Positions 1 to 5,006 of a stretch of 6,999 bases of DNA are shown in pieces. The notes under the pieces are model-generated. The model was not told where the DNA came from and made no database searches. It worked only from the letters and a program-made list of their open reading frames with translations. Positions within the stretch are counted from its first letter, which is position 1; each line of letters starts with the position of its first letter. Made by a program: the position numbers and the translations under genes. Source of the DNA: an uncultured Anaerocolumna sp. (GTDB lineage: Bacteria > Bacillota > Clostridia > Lachnospirales > Lachnospiraceae); assembly GCA_937901695.1 (NCBI GenBank), contig CALDJN010000326.1:1-6999 (forward strand), written 5' to 3'.

Positions 1-11
1 AGTTTAGATAT

Positions 12-19
12 TCACCTTT
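12..19 (-). promoter_or_regulatory. Possible ribosome binding site for the next pilus gene
   Basis: On the minus strand the tadZ-like stop codon is followed, about 15 bases later, by AAAGGTGA. This could be the Shine-Dalgarno of the next gene in the operon, whose start would lie beyond the window edge. In Tad loci an ATPase gene of the CpaF/TadA type often follows, but nothing of it is visible here. The distance to any start outside the window would be at least 11 bases, which is rather long, so this is tentative. Confidence 0.35.
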
Positions 20-34
20 GGATATAACTTACTT

Positions 35-1036
35 CTAAATGTATTTCACATATTCCATAACCATGTCATTATATTCATGGCTATATAAGTCATTTGTGAG
101 GGAATACTCTAATTTATTACCCATATCTTTTGATATAACTACTTCGGTTATCTTTTCTAATACATCCTCATAACCAGTCAGTTGCAGTTGATACCTAAAG
201 TTATGGTATTTCCCTTCTTCCAGTTTCTGATCTCCTATTAGTAAAAGTAATTCATTAGAATTTCTGAATAATTCAAGGGTTGTATGAAAAAAGCATCCTA
301 CATCAAAGATAATCACCTCATAATCGGAAGCCTCCTTTAAGGTTTTAATCCAGTAATCTATATCATCTGGTAACATTTCATAAATATCCGGTCCAAAAGA
401 TACGCCCTGTATACAATCCAGATTATTGATTTTTGTGATTATTCCATTCATTTTTGTAATAATATTGGGATGACTTTGTTTTAAATAATAAATAAATTCA
501 GATAAACCTTTCTCAGAATAGCTTCCGCTAATTTCAGTCCAGGCTGAAAACAGATCCAAGTTAATATACAAAGTCTTTTTTGTTTTTGCATATTCACTGG
601 CTAAATAATAAGAAAATACTTGTCTTTCATTTTCTTTTCCTACAGAAAACACACTGATAATATTGGAACTTCCATTGCCTGAAAGTAAAGCCCTAACTAA
701 AGTATCTTCCAATGGAAAATAAGAAAATAATTCTTCCATAACCTGTCTAGCCGATTGAAATTTATATATTACATGGTAGCTTTCTTGCTCTCTTGCAATA
801 TTACCTTCTGATAAGATGCAAATATTCTTAATATTCTGGTGTAAAACTTCATCAATGGGAATTTCCCCACCAAGTAATAAAACATTAATTTTATCATGCT
901 CCAGGTATTCTTTTAAACTGCTTGAATTGGTAAATATCCGAACTTGTGTAACAGCCTTTTTTTTGCGTTTTATATAATCCATTAGCTGGTTTGCATAGTC
1001 TGTATCCGAATCATAGATACCTAAGATATAACTCAA
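35..1036 (-). CDS. tadZ: TadZ/CpaE-like Flp pilus assembly protein with degenerate ATPase site
   Basis: A 333-residue protein from a TTG start, preceded at 7 bases by the strong site AAAGGAGG (1044-1051). The frame stays open to another TTG at 1066, but that one would put the ribosome binding site inside the gene. Residues 1-115 resemble a receiver-like domain (acidic SDTD near residue 10), but the usual phosphoryl-acceptor position reads LLLGGE, so it is probably a pseudo-receiver. Residues about 125-300 have the MinD/ParA fold pattern: a P-loop position reading SVGKENERQV instead of KGGVGKTT, the strand YINLD near 157, and the Walker B-like VIIFDVG at 241-247. TadZ proteins are known to localise the Tad secretion machine at the cell pole or membrane, often with an atypical ATP site. 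The gene follows the prepilin peptidase by 38 bases, which supports a Tad role. The exact family is inferred from motifs and context. Confidence 0.72.
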   Translation of the reverse strand: MSYILGIYDSDTDYANQLMDYIKRKKKAVTQVRIFTNSSSLKEYLEHDKINVLLLGGEIPIDEVLHQNIKNICILSEGNIAREQESYHVIYKFQSARQVMEELFSYFPLEDTLVRALLSGNGSSNIISVFSVGKENERQVFSYYLASEYAKTKKTLYINLDLFSAWTEISGSYSEKGLSEFIYYLKQSHPNIITKMNGIITKINNLDCIQGVSFGPDIYEMLPDDIDYWIKTLKEASDYEVIIFDVGCFFHTTLELFRNSNELLLLIGDQKLEEGKYHNFRYQLQLTGYEDVLEKITEVVISKDMGNKLEYSLTNDLYSHEYNDMVMEYVKYI

Positions 1037-1043
1037 ATAACTG

Positions 1044-1051
1044 CCTCCTTT
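1044..1051 (-). promoter_or_regulatory. Ribosome binding site that sets the tadZ-like start
   Basis: The minus strand reads AAAGGAGG, then seven bases, then TTG (1034-1036). This near-perfect anti-16S match fixes the start at the internal TTG and excludes the longer reading from 1066. Confidence 0.85.
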
Positions 1052-1074
1052 CTTAATACAACCCAAAACCTTAA

Positions 1075-1638
1075 TTACAAGTAGCCTGAAACCATTAATA
1101 TCTGAATAATTAGTGCCCCCAGTATAGCAATGGAAAAATGAATCGTACCTCCATAGCCATCTCTTTGAATATCATAATACGGAATCACAAATCGTTTCTT
1201 ACCTTTTTCATCCGGACAATTCGCTTGGTTACGGTAGGTTTGAATATATTCTGCAAGAATTTGCAGCCGATAAATCACTTGTTTTGATTTAATAAGATGA
1301 ATAATTGACAGGAATCCTCCAAGGAGAAATGCAATGATAATAGTACGAAAGACAAAAGATGCCCCATAAAAACTCCCTACTACAGAGAATAATTTAATAT
1401 CTCCTGCTCCCAATACTTTAAATAGAAATAAAATACATAATAATAAAATTGGTAAGAAACTGCCGAATAAACTTGATATTATACCTTGTCTCCCACATTC
1501 ATATATTTGAAAAGCAAAACCTGCGGGTATACCAATCGTGATAATTAAATTACTGATTTTATAGGATTTTAAGTCTTTATAAACCCCTAAAAGAATTAAG
1601 AAGATAAGGCAAACTGTTTTAGTACCGATACGCTTCAC
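1075..1638 (-). CDS. tadV: A24 family prepilin peptidase (TadV/CpaA type)
   Basis: A 187-residue, very hydrophobic protein with the two-aspartate signature of type IV prepilin peptidases: D22 in YKDLKSYKISN and D80 in GAGDIKL (the GxGD motif). It lacks the N-terminal methyltransferase domain of PilD, and its length suits the short CpaA/TadV enzymes that cut the leader peptide of Flp pilins at the inner face of the membrane. About five to six membrane segments are apparent, near residues 9-20, 31-46, 55-73, 86-110 and 165-185, with a charged loop of about residues 116-160 between the last two. It is the first gene of the minus-strand operon, directly before the tadZ-like gene. The start is odd: the only in-frame standard start before D22 is GTG at 1638, yet the sole purine-rich site (AGAGG) abuts it. 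Function is well supported; the exact N-terminus is not. Confidence 0.85.
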   Translation of the reverse strand: MKRIGTKTVCLIFLILLGVYKDLKSYKISNLIITIGIPAGFAFQIYECGRQGIISSLFGSFLPILLLCILFLFKVLGAGDIKLFSVVGSFYGASFVFRTIIIAFLLGGFLSIIHLIKSKQVIYRLQILAEYIQTYRNQANCPDEKGKKRFVIPYYDIQRDGYGGTIHFSIAILGALIIQILMVSGYL

Positions 1639-1692
1639 CTCTTAGAAAAAAAGATTGTTATTTCCATATACCGTTAACTTTTATGCTTTTAT

Positions 1693-1719
1693 TTTATACC
1701 ATATGGTACTAATTTTCAA
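1693..1719 (-). promoter_or_regulatory. Probable promoter of the Tad operon with overlapping palindrome
   Basis: On the minus strand an extended -10 reads TGGTATAAA (hexamer TATAAA at 1698-1693), with TTGAAA (1719-1714) upstream at 15 bases, a short spacing that the TGn extension could offset. Transcription would begin near 1686, about 48 bases before the prepilin peptidase start. The perfect 12-bp palindrome TACCATATGGTA (1697-1708) overlaps the -10 and fills most of the spacer, where a repressor could sit. This is a prediction from sequence only. Confidence 0.4.
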
Positions 1720-1836
1720 TACAATTTAATCACTTTTTGTAAATTCATTACATTTACTAATTATTTATAATATAATTATACATTTTTACCTGTAAAAAAG
1801 CTCATTTAATCTAACAAAAATATCTATCGAACTTTG

Positions 1837-1862
1837 TTCTTTTTATATATATACAAAAAGAA
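1837..1862. repeat. AT-rich inverted repeat
   Basis: The arms TTCTTTTT (1837-1844) and AAAAAGAA (1855-1862) are perfect complements around a ten-base AT-alternating centre. It lies about 150 bases upstream of the likely pilus promoter. It may be chance in such AT-rich DNA. Confidence 0.4.
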
Positions 1863-2071
1863 ACTACTTATATTTACTGTATTGGGACATAATAATATAG
1901 AAATTACCAGATAAGGAATGACCAAAGAACTTCTGATTTTTTAGTAATTTTTTATAACAATAACTGCTGATAATAATTTGAGTTTACATGTATATTAAAT
2001 TGGTCCTTGTTAATGTTGTAATTAATGTGTAAATAGTATAAGATAAATGTAGATATAAAGTATGAAAACAC

Positions 2072-2095
2072 TTGTTACAGGCTAAACTGTAATAA
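2072..2095. repeat. Operator-like inverted repeat TTGTTACAG / CTGTAATAA
   Basis: Nine-base arms at 2072-2080 and 2087-2095 flank the six-base centre GCTAAA, with one position pairing only as G:T. No T-run follows, so it is not a terminator. The TTACAG...CTGTAA half-sites look like a binding site for a dimeric regulator, and a TTGACA box (2112-2117) lies just downstream, though without a good -10. The regulated gene is unclear: the permease starts about 420 bases away. Confidence 0.4.
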
Positions 2096-2244
2096 ATACT
2101 TCAAACTTATATTGACAAACTTAATGAATGATCGTTTCCTTAATAGGCAGTGTTCACAGGTCTTTCTATTTAAAAGTATGTGTTTACTATCTGTTGCTAT
2201 TCCGTCTGTTCCTTAAGTACATAGTGTAGAAGCTGATACTCAGG

Positions 2245-2334
2245 GAGTTCAAGGTAACTCAAAGTAACCCTCTCCAAGGATTCCTCAATCAATTAAGCTG
2301 CATCATTGATGACAGCTTGGAGGTTTTGGGTTAT
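2245..2334 (+). promoter_or_regulatory. Structured leader segment with competing stems upstream of the permease
   Basis: Three stems can be drawn in plus-strand RNA. First, GAGTT (2245-2249) pairs with AACTC (2256-2260). Second, TAACCC plus CTCCAAG (2265-2278) pairs with CTTGGAG and GGGTTA (2316-2333), with an asymmetric internal loop. Third, AAGCTG-CATC (2295-2304) pairs with GATG-A-CAGCTT (2308-2318). The second and third stems both need bases 2316-2318, so in full they exclude each other, as in attenuators. A T6 tract at 2342-2347 follows but is about nine bases from the long stem. It matches no riboswitch family I can recall. Whether it is transcribed with the permease is unknown. Confidence 0.35.
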
Positions 2335-2413
2335 TATCTCATTTTTTCAATGTTAGTATCATTTTCCCCTCTTTAGGCGGTTCTTTCCAGATATAAAGTT
2401 ATGATAGGCAGCA

Positions 2414-2442
2414 TGGCTACTAAGAATAACAGGTAACATAAT
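2414..2442 (+). promoter_or_regulatory. Weak candidate promoter for the NCS2 permease
   Basis: TGGCTA (2414-2419) and CATAAT (2437-2442) are 17 bases apart, giving a good -10 with a poor -35. Transcription from here would begin near 2449 and leave out the structured segment upstream. An alternative weak pair, TTGCTA and TACATA (about 2194-2223), would include it. Confidence 0.25.
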
Positions 2443-2513
2443 ACATGCGAAAGCCTTGAATTACAATGCTTAAGGATAACGAGAGTCTAAAATTAATAAA
2501 AGGAGAAATTAGC

Positions 2514-3848
2514 ATGTCAAGTAAAAAGAGCAATAAACAATATGCCTCTATTTTTCAGTTAGATGGGCGCCCTGCAATGAAGGAAGCAATTCCATTGGCT
2601 TTTCAGCATGTAATGGCCATGATTGTTGGATGCGTAACACCTGCAATTGTAGTAGCTGGAGTAGCTGGATTAAATACTCAGGATCAAGTTATACTTATCC
2701 AGGCATCCCTTGTAATATCAGCAATCGCAACATTTATTCAGGTTTTCTCAATTGGCGGTTTTTTTGGATCGCGTCTTCCAGTAATTCTTGGTATTAGCTT
2801 TGCCTATCTGCCAAGCTTAACAGCAATTGCTGCCGGATATAATATGGCAACTATATTCGGTGCCCAGATAGTTGGAGGTTTCTGCGCCATTATCTTTGGA
2901 TTGAATGTGGAAAAGCTGCGTAAATTCTTTCCACCTTTAATAACAGGAACCGTTGTATTTACTATCGGTCTCTCACTTTACCCTACAGCAATTAATTATA
3001 TTGCAGGCGGTGTAGGCAGCCCTAATTATGGCGCATGGCAGAACTGGTTAGTAGGTTTACTTACTATGATTATTGTTTTAGTTCTTAACCACTGGGGTAA
3101 AGGAATTGTAAAATTAGCTTCCCTATTAATAGGGTTAATTATTGGTTATATTATATCCGCATTCTTTGGTATGATTAGTTTTTCAGCTGTTGCCACTGCA
3201 GGTTATTTTCAATTACCACAACCATTACATTTTGGCGTGGAATTTGAAGTTTCTTCAATCATTACCATTTCTTTATTATTTATTATAAATTCTGTACAAG
3301 CTATTGGTGATTTTACTGCTACTACTTCCGGCGGACTTGACCGTCTTCCTACAGACAAGGAATTAAAAGGCGGAATTACAGGATATGGCCTTTTAAACAT
3401 TCTTGGTGCGCTCATTGGTGGTATGCCAACGGCAACTTACAGCCAGAACGTTGGTATCGTTGCTACAACAAAAGTTGTAAACAGAGTTGTATTTGGTATT
3501 GCATCCGGTATCATTCTTGTTGCCGGATTAGTACCTAAGTTTTCTGCCCTTTTAACTACAATTCCATACTGTGTACTTGGCGGTGCTGTTATTGGTGTAT
3601 TTGCATCAATTACTATGACTGGTATGAAGTTAATTGCTACTCAAGAATTAAATTACCGCAATACTTCCATTGTAGGACTGGCAGTTGCAATGGGTATTGG
3701 TATTACATTAGTTCCACAATCATTAGCATTGTTCCCTGCATGGGTTACTACAGTATTTGGGAAATCTCCAGTTGTAGTAGCAACCATTGTAGCAATTACA
3801 CTCAACTTAGTATTACCGGGTAAAGAGAAAGAAGATTCGGGGCATTAA
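2514..3848 (+). CDS. NCS2 family nucleobase permease (uracil-xanthine permease family)
   Basis: A 444-residue membrane protein with about 14 transmembrane segments, the usual length for NCS2/NAT transporters (XanQ, PbuX, UraA), which take up purines or uracil with protons. The start is the ATG preceded at 8 bases by AAGGAG (2500-2505); an ATG at 2466 has no such site. Family marks include the segment-1 motif QHV (Q31, H32), GDFTAT in segment 8 with D266, and the NAT signature QNVGIVATTK (Q311, N312) in segment 10. Aligned by eye to E. coli XanQ, Q311/N312 match Q324/N325 and D266 matches D276, but E272 is replaced by Q262 and D304 by Y291. Both carboxylates are important in XanQ, so substrate or proton coupling may differ. 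The overall relation is to the xanthine/urate branch, but no specific substrate can be assigned. The gene appears monocistronic and is convergent with bofA. Confidence 0.88.
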   Translation: MSSKKSNKQYASIFQLDGRPAMKEAIPLAFQHVMAMIVGCVTPAIVVAGVAGLNTQDQVILIQASLVISAIATFIQVFSIGGFFGSRLPVILGISFAYLPSLTAIAAGYNMATIFGAQIVGGFCAIIFGLNVEKLRKFFPPLITGTVVFTIGLSLYPTAINYIAGGVGSPNYGAWQNWLVGLLTMIIVLVLNHWGKGIVKLASLLIGLIIGYIISAFFGMISFSAVATAGYFQLPQPLHFGVEFEVSSIITISLLFIINSVQAIGDFTATTSGGLDRLPTDKELKGGITGYGLLNILGALIGGMPTATYSQNVGIVATTKVVNRVVFGIASGIILVAGLVPKFSALLTTIPYCVLGGAVIGVFASITMTGMKLIATQELNYRNTSIVGLAVAMGIGITLVPQSLALFPAWVTTVFGKSPVVVATIVAITLNLVLPGKEKEDSGH

Positions 3849-3879
3849 TAATCGGCTTTCTACATGATTAATCTTGTCT

Positions 3880-3906
3880 TATGCCTAAATCTGTATGTTG
3901 GGCATA
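3880..3906. repeat. Stem-loop just downstream of the permease gene
   Basis: TATGCCTAA (3880-3888) and TTGGGCATA (3898-3906) form a nine-pair stem with one G:U and a nine-base loop, 31 bases after the permease stop. There is no T-run after it on either strand, so it is at best a weak terminator or an RNA-stabilising 3' hairpin. Confidence 0.45.
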
Positions 3907-3954
3907 TACCAAAATGAGGGGCTGTTGCAAAAAAAGGTGTTATCCAGAGCTAGC

Positions 3955-4011
3955 TTTGCCACTCTGAGCAAATTTTGCTACTCTAAGCAGGTTTTGTCAT
4001 TCAGAGAGTAA
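3955..4011 (+). repeat. Three tandem 19-bp imperfect repeats inside the MITE-like element
   Basis: Units begin at 3955, 3974 and 3993 with an exact 19-base period. Each starts TTTG, followed by a CA/TA-TC-GAG-like core (for example CCACTCTGAGCA, CTACTCTAAGCA and TCATTCAGAGAG). Units 1 and 2 match at 15 of 19 positions; unit 3 matches unit 1 at 12 of 19. They look like decayed copies of one GTCATTCTGAGC-type motif. Confidence 0.6.
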
Positions 4012-4028
4012 ATTCAGCTTGCTGAATT
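4011..4028. repeat. Perfect palindrome AATTCAGC-TT-GCTGAATT
   Basis: Eight-base perfect arms at 4011-4018 and 4021-4028 around TT, lying between the tandem units and the larger hairpins of the MITE-like element. Confidence 0.65.
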
Positions 4029-4063
4029 ATGCTCAAAGAATCTCAATCTCACTTTAAAATGAG

Positions 4064-4105
4064 ATTCTTCGCACAAATCTAGCAAGCTAAATTTGTGCGA
4101 AGAAT
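4064..4105. repeat. Long perfect hairpin, right half of the MITE-like element
   Basis: ATTCTTCGCACAAAT (4064-4078) and ATTTGTGCGAAGAAT (4091-4105) are perfect 15-bp complements. The inner TAGC and GCTA extend the stem after one mismatch. This is the strongest fold in the element and would work in RNA from either strand; TTTT follows on the plus strand at 4111-4114. It may act as a terminator or processing site for the flanking convergent genes. Confidence 0.75.
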
Positions 4106-4125
4106 GACAGTTTTGCAGCAGTCCC

Positions 4126-4197
4126 TTTAATGTTATAAAATATCTTAATCGACCCAACGGTCATACTCAACAACAATCTTATTCCCATAACATTAAA
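4126..4197. repeat. 11-bp perfect inverted repeat spanning the bofA 3' end
   Basis: TTTAATGTTAT (4126-4136) and ATAACATTAAA (4187-4197) are perfect complements 50 bases apart. The right arm contains the bofA stop codon and the left arm abuts the MITE-like element. Without a T-run or short loop it is not an obvious terminator. Confidence 0.5.
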
Positions 4198-4465
4198 CAA
4201 AATAATAATAAAGTGCCACCCCATAAACCAGCAAAAATCCCGGTATCCCAAGGCTTCCAATCGTTAAAGCTGTTAAACCATTGGTGCCAACTCCTAAAGT
4301 CAATCCTAATCCATCTAAAAGCATATTCACTATGTATATTCCCACTAAACCTGCAAATACACGAAGTCCAAAGTTTACTAGCAAGTCCATCCGTTTTTTA
4401 ATTAATCCAATTGCTAAAAGAATCAAGCATACTATAATAATAACTATAAATATTTTACTCTCCAT
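4193..4465 (-). CDS. bofA: Pro-sigma-K processing inhibitor BofA family protein
   Basis: A 90-residue membrane protein with hydrophobic segments near residues 4-22, 33-50 and 66-89, the usual BofA size. The family core is clear: IVNML (N47), GTNGLTALTIGSLGIPG (N62, T65) and a hydrophobic tail. In B. subtilis, BofA sits in the mother-cell-derived forespore membrane and, with SpoIVFA, holds the intramembrane protease SpoIVFB inactive until pro-sigma-K should be cut. As I recall, its N48, N61 and T64 matter for this, and N47, N62 and T65 fall at the equivalent places. The ATG start has AGGAGG (4471-4476) five bases upstream. In Bacillus the gene follows yaaL in the same direction; here it points away from it. 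It converges with the permease across the MITE-like element. Many clostridia lack SpoIVFA, so the mechanism may differ. Confidence 0.88.
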   Translation of the reverse strand: MESKIFIVIIIVCLILLAIGLIKKRMDLLVNFGLRVFAGLVGIYIVNMLLDGLGLTLGVGTNGLTALTIGSLGIPGFLLVYGVALYYYFV

Positions 4466-4596
4466 ATTGTCCTCCTATCGAAAATTTAGGTATATTTTTC
4501 TAACTATTGTAGTATATTCTAATAAATCTATGACTATACTATAAACAATAATAAATCTATTATTAGCTTATAGTTTATAAGTAGAATGGAGTAAAA
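4466..4596. promoter_or_regulatory. Divergent control region of bofA and yaaL
   Basis: 131 bases, almost entirely A/T, must hold the promoters for both outward-facing genes unless distant ones read in. It contains a perfect 12-bp direct repeat, TAATAAATCTAT, at 4520-4531 and 4549-4560, and nested inverted repeats: TAGTATA/TATACTA (4510-4516, 4535-4541), AATAATA/TATTATT (4547-4553, 4558-4564) and TATAAAC/GTTTATA (4540-4546, 4573-4579). Toward bofA a TATACT box lies at 4518-4513, but no good -35 for the vegetative sigma factor accompanies it; sigma-E-type boxes cannot be assigned with confidence. The yaaL ribosome site is GGAG at about 4588-4591. Confidence 0.5.
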
Positions 4597-4812
4597 ATGA
4601 AGTTATTTTCAAAAAAGAAAAATCCTCAGGCAGAACTTTTGCTCAATGAAATCCAGCGAACAAAGGTTGCTTTAGAAGCGGCGTATTCTAATTTTGAAAA
4701 TGTTGTTGATCCGGACTTAATTGATTGTTACATTTATGAAGTAAATGCAGCTCAAAAGAGATACAAATTTCTTTTAAAACAAGCCAAAGAATTAGATGCA
4801 CTCCTGCCATGA
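4597..4812 (+). CDS. yaaL: YaaL-like DUF2508 family small protein
   Basis: A 71-residue soluble protein that opens with a basic patch (KLFSKKKNP) and continues as probable alpha helices: LLLNEIQRTKVALEAAYSNFENV, then DPDLIDCYIYEVNAAQKRYKFLLKQAKEL. The 'DPDLID-YE-NAAQ-RY-LLK-AKE' pattern is characteristic of DUF2508 (B. subtilis YaaL), a family of unknown function usually found in dnaX-recR-yaaL-bofA neighbourhoods. Its pairing with bofA here supports the assignment, although recR is not in the window and the two genes are divergent. The start is ATG with GGAG five bases upstream. It ends about 75 bases before a strong hairpin terminator. No catalytic residues or membrane segments are visible. 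Confidence 0.83.
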   Translation: MKLFSKKKNPQAELLLNEIQRTKVALEAAYSNFENVVDPDLIDCYIYEVNAAQKRYKFLLKQAKELDALLP

Positions 4813-4874
4813 TATAGTGCAAACAAAATAAAGAAACTGCAAGTTTTCTTGCAAATTTTGAATCTGGTGCCAAA

Positions 4875-4945
4875 GGGGCTAATACAAAAAGGCGAAGAAT
4901 CTCACATTAGTTGAGATTTTTCGCCTTTTAGGGTTCTAGCCGCCC
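4875..4945. repeat. Possible short relative of the MITE-like element around the terminator
   Basis: The terminator hairpin is flanked by GGGGCTA (4875-4881) and, at the other side, TAGCCGCCC (4937-4945), whose complement GGGCGGCTA resembles the left end with a two-base insertion. GGGGCT is also the start of the 210-bp element at 3918. With the shared 13-base arm, this suggests a degraded or internally deleted member of the same repeat family. The end match is short, so this stays tentative. Confidence 0.4.
4886..4929. terminator. Strong bidirectional intrinsic terminator
   Basis: AAAAGGCGAAGAATCTCA (4887-4904) pairs with TGAGATTTTTCGCCTTTT (4912-4929) over 18 positions. The single exception (G4897 against T4919) can pair as G:U in plus-strand RNA. 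The loop is seven bases, with A-rich and T-rich flanks serving both directions. It lies between the convergent yaaL (ends 4812) and debranching enzyme (ends 5007) genes and should stop both. Its GCGAAGAATCTCA arm (4892-4904) also occurs, inverted, in the MITE-like element at 4060-4072. Confidence 0.88.
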
Positions 4946-5006
4946 AAGGTGTACAATTATAAATCCACCATTTACCTCTTCTAGTCTTTCTTTTTCTGTA
5001 TTTTTG

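Larger units (their letters stand above)
1639..2513. other. 875-bp AT-rich intergenic region between divergent genes
   Basis: No convincing gene is visible between the prepilin peptidase and the permease. The half nearest the pilus operon is almost pure AT and holds that operon's likely promoter. Further in are inverted repeats at 1837-1862 and 2072-2095 and a structured segment at 2245-2334. Short open stretches exist on both strands around 2124-2355 (30-50 codons), but none has a ribosome binding site or a recognisable family. I searched by eye for the purine (xpt-type) riboswitch upstream of the permease and did not find its conserved loops, nor a PyrR binding loop. Confidence 0.6.
3917..4126. 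mobile_element. 210-bp MITE-like repeat element, non-coding
   Basis: The ends are imperfect 16-base terminal inverted repeats: AGGGGCTGTTGCAAAA (3917-3932) against the complement of TTTTGCAGCAGTCCCT (4111-4126), 14 of 16 matching. The GGGGCTGTTGCA end is the type found on several transposase families in Firmicutes. Inside are three 19-bp imperfect tandem units, a palindrome at 4011-4028, an AGAATCTCA/TGAGATTCT pair at 4037-4068 and a 15-bp perfect-arm hairpin at 4064-4105. There is no reading frame, so it could move only in trans. AATG occurs on both sides (3913-3916 and 4129-4132), a possible 4-base target duplication only if the right end is extended by two bases. It sits between the convergent permease and bofA genes, where its hairpins might also stop transcripts. 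The family assignment is inference. Confidence 0.65.

Noticed and set aside
2112..2140. TTGACA box at 2112-2117 as a promoter
   Set aside because: No acceptable -10 sequence lies 16-18 bases downstream.
2100..2513. Purine (guanine/adenine) riboswitch or PyrR attenuator before the permease
   Set aside because: The conserved loop and junction bases of the purine aptamer and the PyrR binding loop were not found, although such an element would be expected before many purine or uracil permeases.
2466..2513. Upstream ATG as permease start
   Set aside because: There is no ribosome site before 2466, while the ATG at 2514 has AAGGAG at ideal spacing, and homologues begin near there.
3209..3415. 68-codon open frame on the minus strand
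   Set aside because: It lies wholly inside the permease gene in antisense, has no ribosome site and no recognisable family.
3955..4011. Three regularly spaced repeats as a CRISPR array
   Set aside because: The 19-bp units are contiguous and imperfect with no spacers, and no cas genes are present.
4213..4544. Plus-strand open frames of 62 and 87 codons
   Set aside because: They are antisense to bofA, whose family match and ribosome site are clear; low-complexity composition.
4688..4873. 61-codon minus-strand open frame
   Set aside because: It overlaps yaaL in antisense and has no family features; yaaL matches DUF2508 well.
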